64,000 bases of DNA from Hofstenia miamia. Taxonomy: Eukaryota; Xenacoelomorpha; Acoela. Of the stretch, positions 50,122 to 60,781 are shown piece after piece. Numbering within the stretch: the stretch's first letter is position 1; each line of letters opens with the position of its first letter. The notes under the pieces were generated by a model. The model had not been told where the DNA came from. It did not search any database and saw only the letters and a program-made list of their open reading frames with translations. The stretch lies in the NCBI GenBank assembly GCA_004352715.1, contig SCFE01000001.1:6624409-6688408 (forward strand). The letters run 5' to 3'. Both the position numbers and the translations under genes were made by a program.

Positions 50122-51452
50122 ATAGAGTCACATAAAAATGGAATAAATCACATTTTCCATTTTTGTTATTAATATTTTAGTTTCAAAAACTTCGAATATT
50201 TTGTGGAATCCACAAAAATATATTACAAGTGAAACAACAAATTCGAGCATTTTGTGGAATCCACAAAAATATTTTACAAGTGAAACAGCAAATTCCAGCA
50301 TTTTGTGGAATCCACNNNNNNNNNNNNNNNNNNNNNNNNNNNNNNNNNNNNNNNNNNNNNNNNNNNNNNNNNNNNNNNNNNNNNNNNNNNNNNNNNNNNN
50401 NNNNNNNNNNNNNNNNNNNNNNNNNNNNNNNNNNNNNNNNNNNNNNNNNNNNNNNNNNNNNNNNNNNNNNNNNNNNNNNNNNNNNNNNNNNNNNNNNNNN
50501 NNNNNNNNNNNNNNNNNNNNNNNNNNNNNNNNNNNNNNNNNNNNNNNNNNNNNNNNNNNNNNNNNNNNNNNNNNNNNNNNNNNNNNNNNNNNNNNNNNNN
50601 NNNNNNNNNNNNNNNNNNNNNNNNNNNNNNNNNNNNNNNNNNNNNNNNNNNNNNNNNNNNNNNNNNNNNNNNNNNNNNNNNNNNNNNNNNNNNNNNNNNN
50701 NNNNNNNNNNNNNNNNNNNNNNNNNNNNNNNNNNNNNNNNNNNNNNNNNNNNNNNNNNNNNNNNNNNNNNNNNNNNNNNNNNNNNNNNNNNNNNNNNNNN
50801 NNNNNNNNNNNNNNNNNNNNNNNNNNNNNNNNNNNNNNNNNNNNNNNNNNNNNNNNNNNNNNNNNNNNNNNNNNNNNNNNNNNNNNNNNNNNNNNNNNNN
50901 NNNNNNNNNNNNNNNNNNNNNNNNNNNNNNNNNNNNNNNNNNNNNNNNNNNNNNNNNNNNNNNNNNNNNNNNNNNNNNNNNNNNNNNNNNNNNNNNNNNN
51001 NNNNNNNNNNNNNNNNNNNNNNNNNNNNNNNNNNNNNNNNNNNNNNNNNNNNNNNNNNNNNNNNNNNNNNNNNNNNNNNNNNNNNNNNNNNNNNNNNNNN
51101 NNNNNNNNNNNNNNNNNNNNNNNNNNNNNNNNNNNNNNNNNNNNNNNNNNNNNNNNNNNNNNNNNNNNNNNNNNNNNNNNNNNNNNNNNNNNNNNNNNNN
51201 NNNNNNNNNNNNNNNNNNNNNNNNNNNNNNNNNNNNNNNNNNNNNNNNNNNNNNNNNNNNNNNNNNNNNNNNNNNNNNNNNNNNNNNNNNNNNNNNNNNN
51301 NNNNNNNNNNNNNNNCACAAAACTTTAGAAGAGAATTGTTTAACTTGTTAATTATTTTTGTGGATTCCACAAAATATTTGAAATTTTTTGAAACTAAAAT
51401 ATTAATAATAAAAATGGAAAATGTGATTTATTCCATTTTTATGTGACTCTAT
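50122..51452. mobile_element. Foldback-like element: inverted arms carrying 51-bp palindromic tandem repeats
   Basis: The outer arms 50122-50214 and 51360-51452 are inverted copies, near identical over about 93 bp (both begin ATAGAGTCACATAAAAATGG). Inward, the left arm continues as direct 51-bp units (TTTTGTGGAATCCACAAAA plus a variable remainder; about two full copies seen). The right arm holds the same unit in inverted orientation (as reverse complement TTTTGTGGAATCCACAAAAA, period about 52). A 1000-N gap of conventional size (50316-51315) hides the centre. Long inverted arms built of short tandem repeats are the definition of foldback elements. No coding part is visible, the true length is unknown, and the superfamily is unassigned. 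Confidence 0.8.
50196..50315. repeat. 51-bp tandem repeat with perfect internal palindrome
   Basis: TTTTGTGG-AAT-CCACAAAA recurs at a 51-bp spacing three times before the gap. Since 51 is 17 codons, several frames stay open with 17-residue periodicity; they also read through N and are not evidence of a protein. Confidence 0.9.
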
Positions 51453-51717
51453 GTTTAAATATATTTGAAAAATAAGATATTCTATTGTATAAAATTGGAA
51501 CTTGTCGATATACAATTATAATAAAGTTAGTAAAAATAATTTAAGTGACAAGTGAAAAAATTTGTGGAAAATGTACCAATAGAAACAAATATTCTAAAAA
51601 ATGAAATTTGAATTTTCTATAGTTTGCTATTCAATATTGGTGAAATTTTTTATAAATTAACATTAATTTGTATATAAATTGCTTTCTACAATAATAGATG
51701 CATTTAAAAAAACTTAC
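51453..51717. other. Presumed start of the GPCR intron (minus strand)
   Basis: AT-rich, no coding. On the minus strand it begins with the donor GTAAGT (51712-51717). Confidence 0.5.
51712..51717 (-). promoter_or_regulatory. Consensus 5' splice donor GTAAGT
   Basis: Directly after Cys132 of the GPCR exon on the minus strand. Position and phase explain why the open frame ends there. Confidence 0.75.
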
Positions 51718-52115
51718 TTGCAACCATATTCGCCAAACAGATCCCATGAATTTCTGAAGTAAGTGATGCTGTATATTGGCGCCAAACTTACAAAAGTGAG
51801 ATCTGCTACGGCCAAGCTTAAAATGTATTTCCCATTGAGGCCTCTGGACAGACTTCCGCATTTTATAATATGGAAAATGATCAATAAATTTCCGAAAAAG
51901 CCAAACACAAACAAAAAAACTTGGAAAATGTGTATAACGAAATTCAAAAAATACAGATTATCGTTTGTAGGAACCAAAATTTGATCATAAAAATTGGGAC
52001 AAAAAAGCTCAAGGTTAAATGCGACAGTATTAGTGAAATTTGCAAAACCCGATACATTTTTCGAATGTTCACAATTATCAGCGTAGAACTGAAGAGCTCT
52101 TAGTTGGAGATTCAT
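51718..52115 (-). CDS. Rhodopsin-class (class A) GPCR, first coding exon
   Basis: This exon encodes the amino terminus through extracellular loop 1 of a seven-transmembrane receptor; the remaining exons were not found in the window. The Met at 52115 is the first after an in-frame stop about 30 bases upstream. The extracellular amino end has N-glycosylation sequons at residues 20 (NVS) and 26 (NFT). TM1 spans about 57-83 with the GN motif (FFGNLLIIF, Asn76). TM2 spans about 96-120 with LSLAVADL (Asp105). Loop 1 has the W-x3-G pattern (Trp124, Gly128), followed by Cys132, the disulphide Cys at the top of TM3. The frame then reaches a stop, but CAA|GTAAGT at 51717/51718 is a consensus donor, giving a phase-2 intron within codon 133. 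The pattern fits peptide or amine receptors; the ligand cannot be inferred. Best host-gene candidate in the window. Confidence 0.85.
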
Positions 52116-54194
52116 ATCAAACTTATAAAATAGTTTTAAAAAAATTCATTGTTGCATTGCTAGAGGGCGACTTCGGAAAGTTTTCGTTTATTTAAATTTT
52201 AAACGATTTCGCAATATTTGACACTAATAATAAATTGCAAAATATTCATGAAATGTAAATACATTTAATACTGACAATTAGAGGAAAGATTTTGTTTCTA
52301 CAAATTGAATTAATTGGAATATAATAGCAGTGTCCTTATTATCCTTAGAAAAATTATGTTTGTCTGTAACAAAACATCATATTGCAATTTCATAAAATTT
52401 CCTAAATTCCTCTGGTTTTCTATGTCATATTTTCTTTGTAAAAAACTAATACTTTATGCACATATGTGGATACAAAGTCGGAGTGCATCGTGGCTGTTTA
52501 CTAAGAAGGCAACGAATGGGCTAAGACTCCGCTACTCCCCAGAACGGGTTAACACTTAATATATTTATGAGCCATAATTCCAGGCTCAAGAAAGCTTAAA
52601 AATACAATAAAATACTGTATAAGTAATTCGGCCAAATATCACACCGAAGCCATGCAATGACAAATAACGACTCAGAGCCAAGCTAATGCTTGAAAACTGA
52701 AGTGGAGCTCACGCTCAATTGCCGGACCAAGTGCGTACGAGGGATTTTTCGACATGGTATCTCAGTTGTGATGAACTTGAGTTGCCTCCAGAATTTTCAA
52801 AATATTGAAAAACTAGAGTCTAAAAATGATTCTAGCCAACCATTTTTAAATATGTTGTTTAAAATACTTTCAAAAATTGTTTTGATTTAATCAATCCAAA
52901 TCAATTTCAAAAATTTTACGAGAGGCATTCCTCCCTTAGTCAACCAAATTGGTTAATAATGGCATTAAAGTGGAAAATGCATTTTTAGACATTGCAATGC
53001 CATTTTCATGCCATTATAATGACAACTATGGATAAAATATCTAAAGAAATTTTTAGAGTCGAAAATGGCATTTAACTGGCGATATCTTCGGTAAGATTAA
53101 TTATATCTATGACTGATATACTTAATGTATTTTATTTCACTTTAATATTTTCACACACGTACTGAAATATATTTAGATGGGGCAAGTTAAAATTATAGGC
53201 TTAATGTATAATTGACTACTAAAGAATGTCCTATATGTGCAATACACTCTTTTAAATTCATGGGCTGTGTCTTTTTCTCTACTGTTGTAAAATGCAAACA
53301 TGCCCATGCATATTACACTATATATATATATATAGCTCTCTGTACACTTTCAGTATTTATATCTCGCTCTCCGAACAAAAGTTGCTAACAACTTGCTCTT
53401 TGTACTTTTTCAAAAAAATTGAAAATTGAAATATACAATTACTATAAAGGACTTTGAAAGAAATAATTAAGAAACCTTTAATGGATTTGAATCATCCGAT
53501 TTTGGGCCCGACTTCTAACCGTAAGATGTGTGAAATCACGTAAAAAATCGTTCAAATACCAATTCTATAATCCTATGTATCATTTATTCATCTTTGATTC
53601 AATTCATTAAGCACATTTTAGCAATAATAGCTGATAGAAAAAACCTTCCAAATTTTTGTAACACAAGTTTTGGAATAAATTATTAGCCATGCCATATACA
53701 TTTCAGTATAAAATGGCGCAAAGAAGTGTAGACCCAGTCTAAATGATTTCTGCTACATATGTAGTTATCACATTAAGAAAGTGTGTAGAAAATATTCAGT
53801 ACTTTTCATCACATTTACAAAAGCCTATGAAAAATAATTGAACAAAGCTGAAAATATTTTTTTCGATTATTTATCATGCATGTGGAATAAATTTATAGAC
53901 ATATCTTCTAAAAAATGAAAACTGTGATTAGCTGAAGTCTCACGGAAAGTTTTCATTTCATGAAATTTAGTTTTTTCACTTCCTGAAAAATTGTGTCAAT
54001 ATGTTCGACCAAAAATATTTAGGTAGCATGGGTGAATGAAGTTATTGTGCAGCACACTTTGTATCACAGGTACAAAAATTGAACAAAATTCCACTGATTC
54101 ATTGTATCTATGTGCATGTCGAAAAAGGCTGATGTCGCAAAAAAATAAGCTAGCAATATGCAATTATGTGCATTTAATGTTTTATGTTAAGAGA
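52116..54194. other. Non-coding sequence upstream of the GPCR exon
   Basis: It may contain the promoter or 5' untranslated exon of the receptor, but no element can be assigned. The frames at 52314-52559 and 52690-52890 are unrecognised. A short (TA)n lies at 53321-53333. Confidence 0.4.
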
Positions 54195-54990
54195 AGTTCT
54201 TTTAAACGCTTGTAACTCCAAAACTAAATAAACTTGGCTCAATCTGAAAGCACCTCATGATAAAGGAAAGTCTTATCTCTTTTTTTGCTCTAAATCCCCG
54301 CGCTGGCCTTATCCCATTGGGGCGTACCTCAATGGGTTTGGAATATCTTTGCACATATTAAGAAACAGTCAAAGTACTTTGTTGCCTCCATATGCTGAAA
54401 AAATTCTAAATACGTGGAGTGAATTTAAATCAAATCTTTTTCAAAAATTCGAAATTTACAAAGAAAACCTGTTAGTTTTTTCCAGGGTAGCCAACGGGTC
54501 GACCCAACCCGCGGTTTGGGTCAAGGAAAAGTTGGGTCGCTTTGGGTTGTGGGTCACACTTGCTCGAGTCGGGTCGAGTTATAGGTCAAAATTTAAAAAT
54601 TACCGGGTTGGAGAAATGTATTGTTTGAAGGACCTCCCTGAAATATTAGTGGAAAACTAACCAGCATTTCCATTTAGTATATAATCTAGTATGCTATATA
54701 AAACGTACTTAAAGTTAGTGATACCGTTTCATGTTAGTTTTTTCAAACATTTGCAAGTACAACACGGGTAAAAAGCCTATTGCTGACCCATGGGTCGGGT
54801 CAGGTCATGGGTCAATTGTCTGCGAGTCGGGTTGGGTCGTGAGTCAAAATATGTGACCCGGTTGCGACTCTGATATTTTCAACAACCTCTGCCACAGCAA
54901 TACGCTTTAATAGAAATTTTCAATAAAAGTATGTCCCCCAATGACCTATATACCCATGCCCCAAGATTTTCAAATTTGGACGTTAGACTG
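54195..54990 (-). repeat. Repeat family A, copy 2, interrupted by repeat B
   Basis: Reverse-complement copy of 37950-38482. The part 54195-54482 matches the 38148-38482 half, and 54873-54990 matches the 37950-38147 half. The 390 bp between them are repeat B. Outside the insertion the two copies are clearly homologous but diverged by substitutions and a length difference near 54315-54335. Confidence 0.85.
54483..54872 (+). mobile_element. Repeat family B: hAT-type MITE with 8-bp target duplication and known empty site
   Basis: The left end is CAGGGTAGCCAACGGGTC. The right end as reverse complement is CAGAGTCGCAACCGGGTC. Flanking 8-mers are GTTTTTTC (54475-54482) and ATATTTTC (54873-54880), 6 of 8 identical. 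In the other copy of repeat A the same position holds a single 8-mer, ATCTATTC on the matching strand (38140-38147), with TGTTA before it and AA(T/C)AAC after it in both. That empty site establishes the insertion and the 8-bp duplication typical of hAT. GGGTC/GACCC words recur throughout. Non-coding. Confidence 0.88.
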
Positions 54991-56072
54991 TTTAAGGTTA
55001 AGGAAATTTAATGATGTATGTAAAAATACCAATAAAAGTAAGGCTAAGACTTCACGTGATTAATCACGGATAATACTTTATCAACATTATTTGTGTTGTG
55101 CAGTGAATACAAAGTAATATTGAGAATGGGAAATGATTTGATAACAACTCTAATAAAGGTGCATTAAACGTTGTGTTGAATTTGTTGTGTAATGTGGTGA
55201 ACACTTAGGGATAACAAATACTCAAAATGTACGCTTAATGATATATATTCAAACTGTTAAAATTTTGTGCTACGTTGTGCAATGACCATAATTGGGTACT
55301 CGCATACCTCTAATTGATAGTGATATACATTTATGTATACCAGATTTGTTGAATATTAGTATAAATTATAGCAATCTATATTTTTCAGATATAGTTAACA
55401 GAAGCTGTTAAAACGAGGCTGATTTAACAAATTGAAATATATGAGGGAAACAACTCTATTTCTCTTGTCTAGAGTATCCCTTGAATTAATTGGTGAAATT
55501 CTAACTCGTACGAAGTAAATTAACTCATTTTTTCTCCAACAAGGCGAAGGATTATTTGATTTCAAATTTATCATGTTTTTATTTCTTATACTCGCAATTG
55601 TTGTAATTTTGGAAATGAATTTTTTATTTAGTTATCGAAAATGCATATTTAAATATTTTTTAAAATCGGTTAATAATTGGCTAAACCTTTCAGAAATTTA
55701 TAATCTTGTGAAGGGATTCTGTTAAAAAACACCTAACATATTTCTTGTTTCAATTTATGTACAACACTGGTTAAACCAAACAAATTGATCACACTTGAAA
55801 AAACGCAGTCAATCTCGTCTTTGTTGGAAGACAATCAATGAAATCTTTAATACGCATGCAAGACATGAATATCTTATCAAAGAAATGCCAAAGAAATTAT
55901 TTTTGCTACCTTTGCAGTTAAACAAAACATAGCCTAACAATTTAGAAATATTAACAAAACCACTACGAAAAAATTACTTTTTAAACATGAAAAAAGTACT
56001 CAATGTTAATAGTGTAACAAGCATAACAATGTACACTAAAATGTTATATTGTGCGATAACAATACAAATATG
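54991..56072. other. Non-coding AT-rich sequence
   Basis: Nothing recognised on either strand. Confidence 0.45.
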
Positions 56073-57564
56073 TACAGGGTGTTTCAGTGAAACATGGTCA
56101 GTTTCAGCGGGTTCGTGTAAATTCAATTATAGTTCTATAGAAGTCAATGCCAATACAAATAATAAAAAATACTGGGAAATTTCATGTTAGAAAACTTCTT
56201 TTGAATAATTTCATCAATATAGGCTGTAAATAACATTGATATTATGTATGTGGTAAGTCACACATAATTTATATTTGAAAATATCTTTCCTATGATTATT
56301 TGTTCTGTAGCATTATGTCTCTTTAACAAAATTGTTCAGTTATGAATGTTTTGTCAATATGATTGGTTCCTAATTGGACCAATAATGAGACGAATTTGTA
56401 AAAATAACGATTTTCACTTCATTATTTCATTTCAGAATCATGAGTAAACGTTACACGCCAGTCCAGCGATTTCACCTTGCTCGGCTTTTTGAACAGCATC
56501 GCTCAGTTGTGATTGTTCAGCATTCATATGCTCAATTGTTTAAACTTCGTCCTCGTGATCCTCGGCCAAAACGTGAGACAATTTTGGAAGCCCACAATAC
56601 GGCCATTACTGTTGGACTCGCACATAAGCCACGCGGCGGCTCCATGCGAATGGCTCGCACGAAAAAGAATATTGAGCACGTTGTTGATGCCGTCGAACAG
56701 CAACCAGAGACCTCACAGCATAGACTATCAGTGCAGCTAAACCTTTCTGTATCCACCATCAACCGGATTCTTCACGAACGCGGTTTTCATCCTTATCGGT
56801 TGCGCCATCGTCACTCCCTTAACGATGAAGACTTTGAGTCTCGCGTTGACTTCGCATCGGAGATCCTTCAACACCTTCAGCAAGATCCCGATATGTTGAA
56901 ACGCATTATTTTCTCTGACGAAGCTAACTTTCATGTGAACGGCCACGTGAACGGCTGGAACTACCGGTTTTATGCTCAAGAAAATCCTGGATTTGTTACC
57001 GATATGCCACTCAATTCGCCGAAAATCATTGTGTGGTGCGGTGTCTCGTGGAATCAGATTTTCGGCCCGTTTATCTTCAAAGACGAGAATGGTACAGGAA
57101 CCACAGTAAACGGATCAACCTATCGAGCAATGATCAAAGATTTCCTTCTTCCTCAATTGCAAAATAACGAAGAATTTTTAAATGGTTCTCTGTTTTTCCA
57201 ACAAGATGGAGCTACGCCGCACACCGCACGCGAAACTATCGACCTTCTTTGTAATGAGTTTTCCAACAATGTGATTTCTCGAAGAGGTGACATTCTTTGG
57301 CCAGCGCGTAGTCCGGATCTAACGCCTCTAGACTTCTGGCTGTGGGGAACGGTAAAACACAGAGTGTATTCCACAAATATTCGCGATGTGCACCATTTGG
57401 AGCAGCGTTTGCGAGAGGAAATCGACTCCATTTCGACTGAAGAGCGACAGGCAGCACTTCTCGCATTCAAGGCACGACTCGATACCGTGTTGGAAGTTAG
57501 CGGACGCCATGTTGAATAAAATTCCATAGTTTTCATTGTTTTATATAGTTTCTGTTGTTCCATN
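56073..57564 (+). mobile_element. Mariner-like (DD41D) element with intact transposase
   Basis: The transposase frame lies between a candidate 5' terminus (TA at 56073, then CAGGGTGTTTCAGTGAAAC) and a (TA)n array beginning after a single N at 57564. CAGGGTGTTTCA-type starts are common in this superfamily. I could not find a matching inverted repeat at the 3' side: the sequence there passes from ordinary AT-rich bases into the unresolved TA array, so the 3' end may be lost in the assembly. The 5' boundary is provisional. Confidence 0.6.
56440..57519 (+). CDS. Mariner-superfamily transposase, DD41D catalytic spacing
   Basis: An uninterrupted 359-codon frame from ATG 56440 to TAA 57517. The amino-terminal part (about 1-60) and a second helix-turn-helix (about 93-118: HRLSVQLNLSVSTINRIL) would bind the terminal repeats, joined by a basic linker near 62-78. 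The catalytic triad is complete: Asp160 (FSDEANF), Asp256 (QQDGATPH) and Asp298 (SPDLTPLDFW), with 41 residues between the last two, the DD41D spacing reported for rosa-type elements. Length is normal for the superfamily. The enzyme would cut and paste its own element at TA dinucleotides. It is much less AT-rich than its surroundings, with no stops or frameshifts, unlike every other element here; this suggests recent arrival, possibly by horizontal transfer (inference). Confidence 0.93.
   Translation: MSKRYTPVQRFHLARLFEQHRSVVIVQHSYAQLFKLRPRDPRPKRETILEAHNTAITVGLAHKPRGGSMRMARTKKNIEHVVDAVEQQPETSQHRLSVQLNLSVSTINRILHERGFHPYRLRHRHSLNDEDFESRVDFASEILQHLQQDPDMLKRIIFSDEANFHVNGHVNGWNYRFYAQENPGFVTDMPLNSPKIIVWCGVSWNQIFGPFIFKDENGTGTTVNGSTYRAMIKDFLLPQLQNNEEFLNGSLFFQQDGATPHTARETIDLLCNEFSNNVISRRGDILWPARSPDLTPLDFWLWGTVKHRVYSTNIRDVHHLEQRLREEIDSISTEERQAALLAFKARLDTVLEVSGRHVE

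Positions 57565-57597
<33 letters not shown>
57565..57597. repeat. (TA)n microsatellite after a single N
   Basis: Perfect TA units at the expected 3' boundary of the DD41D element. Confidence 0.9.
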
Positions 57598-57600
<3 letters not shown>

Positions 57601-57834
57601 TGGAAACATTTTAAGCAATTGAAGAACCAAAATGATCCGTGTCGAATCCAGATATGTAAATTATGCGAGACTAACAGCAATTATCAAACCTGTTGAAACA
57701 ATCAATGTCATCTTTGCTCTCCATTTTGGCAGAAAAAACAAGGATCACAGTCATATTTGTAACAAATTTGCACTCAGGGAAAATGAAATTATTTATAAAG
57801 GGCAAAGTATTTTTTTAGGTATATTTTTGTATTA
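57598..57834. other. Spacer between two mariner-type elements
   Basis: The short frame at 57632-57838 (plus) is unrecognised. Confidence 0.4.
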
Positions 57835-58095
57835 TTAGGTTGTCCCAAAAGTTAGTAAACACTTGAAAAAAGTTGGTAAACGCTTGAAAAAAATTGAAAT
57901 TTTATTACTCAAATAATAGCTGCAACAATAAAGTTTATTCCTCAAAATAAAGACCATCATGTTCCAAGACTTTCTGCCATCGATCTGCAAGCTTTCGAAT
58001 CTGGTTAAAGTACCATTCAGCCGGCTTTGAATCGAAGAATTCTTGACATGCTTCTGCGCAATATAATACGCCAAAGAACAGCAGACCTGTACATT
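57835..58095 (-). mobile_element. Truncated mariner element (3' end, minus strand)
   Basis: Read on the minus strand, 58090-57935 encodes a mariner carboxyl terminus: EFFDSKPAEWYFNQIRKLA, then DRWQKVLEHDGLYFEE and a stop. This matches the usual F-SK...I..L..RWQK.....G.YF pattern. About 100 bp further on, at 57835, lies TTAGGTTGTCCCAAAAGTTA, a classic mariner inverted repeat. Everything 5' of the last 50 or so codons is missing. A 21-bp tandem duplication (GTTAGTAAACACTTGAAAAA and its near copy, 57851-57892) lies just inside the terminus. Confidence 0.82.
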
Positions 58096-59789
58096 TTTAA
58101 TCAAAATGCCAAGTATAATATACTAACTTAAATAAATATATGTTACATTTAATACTAATAGAGTGTAGAAAGACCCTTTTAGCCTTACCTGTTCGTGAAA
58201 CCATTTTGTCCTTGGTTGCTAGTGATGTAACTCCAAACAATATCAAAATGGGTATTAATCTTTTTCACATACGCATGGAGTAGATATGAAAAAAATTATA
58301 TGAAATAAGTAAATAAATGAATATATANAGAATATATATATATATATATATATATAGTAAACAATATATGTGTAACCATTACTTACTAAATTAATAAATA
58401 GCAATTTAGTAGGCCATGGTGTAAACTACTGTTTTTACACTACTTAGTTGATTCAGTGGCCTGTTATTGTAGTTATTGTAGTTGTCCTTGCATTTGTCAA
58501 TAAAATTAATCTAATTAAAACATCTTTGTTAGTATTAGAGAGGAATTGTGTAAATCTTTCGATGAATTAGAATGAATTGTTATTATCTACATTTATATTT
58601 TCACTTATTCTGCTGAGTTATACAAAGGGCTATGTGGTAATTATTTATTCAAATTGCAGTACAGTACAAAATTGACTGCTTCATGCTAAAATTGTGAATT
58701 ATCCCTGTAAGCACTTCTTTCAAGACGTTCTGACTTCTCTATACACATCTACTTTAAGTATTTAGCCAGTTTTGAAAGAAAACATTTAGATGAAAGCCTA
58801 AGCCTTTACACAAACAAGAGTAACTAACTTTTACCAACCCAGGGATTGTCTGCAATTTGATGGCTTCAATAAAAAATTTAAGTACTCATAACTCACTAAA
58901 TAACAAAGGGATGTCAAACCTGAAAGTATCACTGGATAGAGAAATCGACGTTTCTTTGATTTTCTTCCTCGTCTGTTTGTTAAAAGAAAATGAAGTTGCT
59001 AGGGGCTAAGATGCTTTTTAACTTTTGAACTACACTAGTTGAAAATTGTAAATTAAATAAACAAGTTACTCAAATTTTATTTACCACCATTTTATTATAC
59101 AATTATTCATCAACCCAGTTAGACAACAGTTGATGGCATCATCCTTGAATTAGTGTGTTGTATTGAGGTATATAGCAGAAATCCATGAGAGTGTATATCA
59201 TGTATGCATTTTAATGTATTATTAACCTTATTTCTATTAATATCACTTTAAAGCGGTGGAAAACGGGTAAATATTATCTACCTGCGCCCCGATCACACCC
59301 GGTTAACATTGCTTTAGTATAAATGTATGAATAAGAAATATACAAAATCATCATAATTCATTAGTGTTTAAGAAATTCAAGATTCATGTATTTGACTTCT
59401 TAAATTGTTCCTCAAATCTGTTAATGATCTTCTACTCTAACTATTGAAAATTACCTACGTCTAGTTCCAACCTACCTAAGTGCTAGCGACCACTTGCCCA
59501 TTTTTTCAGCCTGCTTAAGGAACAAAACGCTTTGTCCAAGATTGTAATGAAACATTGAAGGTATTTGATATGAACACGCTCAAGTAATGATGAAGATTAT
59601 TCATGCGCCTGAAGTATATTAAAATATTAAATTTCTTTTCAATGAAAAATCAGATTCTTACTATACCTAATACTTAGAAAAGGTCCATTGTCCATGGGAA
59701 AACAATTCTTGATTTCTACAACCAAAAATATAATATAATATATATATTTATATATATATATATATATATTAATTCACATAGGTAATCTA
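58096..59789. other. Non-coding AT-rich sequence
   Basis: (TA)n arrays at 58331-58356 (preceded by a single N at 58328) and 59731-59770. No gene seen. Confidence 0.45.
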
Positions 59790-60290
59790 TGTGTGTGTGG
59801 ATTCAAAAGTTGATATGTAGTTGATATTGAAGTCACCTAAGACAAAGATGTCCTTACCTAATTGCATTGCATTTTGGTCTTCTAGTATTTATAATCAATA
59901 AATTCCTCACTGTACTGCTTTATTGGAGAGTAGCATACATTTATTAGCCTTGTTGTTAATCCTGAATTTTTGCACTTTTCAATTTCAAGCCACATACTTT
60001 CAAATTTTTCATGGCTTTGCTCCAGACACTCTAATCCTTTAGGCTTTAAGAATCTAGATATTAAGACCATAAACCCATCTCATTGAGTTGCTGTTTTTGC
60101 AGAAACTTAAATGAAGTTGAAAACCTCAGTCTCGGTACTTAGCCAATTCTCTGTAAAGGCATATATAGTATTGTCGTCAAGCAACTAAAACAATCTCCTT
60201 ATGTGATTCCTATGTACTACAAGGCTTCTTACACTTAGACAAACAGGTTGTAAATTATCTTTAAAACGTCTTATCTTTCCAAGCTCAATG
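59790..60290 (-). pseudogene. Non-LTR retrotransposon endonuclease fragment
   Basis: On the minus strand, in order: VRSLVVHRNHI near 60225, DDNTIYAFTENWLSTETEV near 60150 (the T-E-T/NWL motif with the catalytic Glu), the frame 60070-59882 with FESMWLEIEKCKN and INVCYSPIKQYSEEF, and after a one-base shift LGKDIFVLGDFNINYI near 59830 (the GDFN motif). This is the EEP endonuclease of a CR1-like element. No RT follows on its 3' side, so the copy is truncated at about 59790 near a (TA)n array. Confidence 0.78.
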
Positions 60291-60489
60291 CTATCATATA
60301 GCTGAGGGCCTGGATTGCATTCAATGTCACCTGCAATTCGTAATAATGAAAGCAACATGATGGATGTTACTAAGCATGGAATATGGCGAAATATTTTACA
60401 ATTTACAAGTAGGATTAAAAATATGCTTGGCCATTTACATTGGACTTTACACTTTTCTAATGGTTGTCAATTACTAACAAACCAATTAC

Positions 60490-60495
60490 AATATA

Positions 60496-60565
<70 letters not shown>
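60490..60565. repeat. (TA)n microsatellite
   Basis: Long TA array with a TG and a CA interruption, inside the decayed retrotransposon block. Confidence 0.9.
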
Positions 60566-60781
60566 GCGCTTTTTCATGCCCACAAGATAAATTAGCAATA
60601 TTAATTACACTAAAGTATACCTTATGCTAAATTTAGAACTAGGTATTCTCCTTACACGAGTTTTCTTTATTTTGATTTGACGTTTTGTATAGCTCTTTGT
60701 CAACTGCATACTTTTGTGACTTTAGTAAACATTGCTTAACTTAGTTTTTCTAGTAGATTTGCAAGAAGAATCTCTAGATCT

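Noticed and set aside
50128-51446. Very long open frames (348-405 codons) on both strands
   Set aside because: They consist almost entirely of N; the visible ends are translations of the 51-bp tandem repeat.
56532-57680. Antisense frames over the DD41D transposase
   Set aside because: Shadows of the intact plus-strand gene; no domain of their own.
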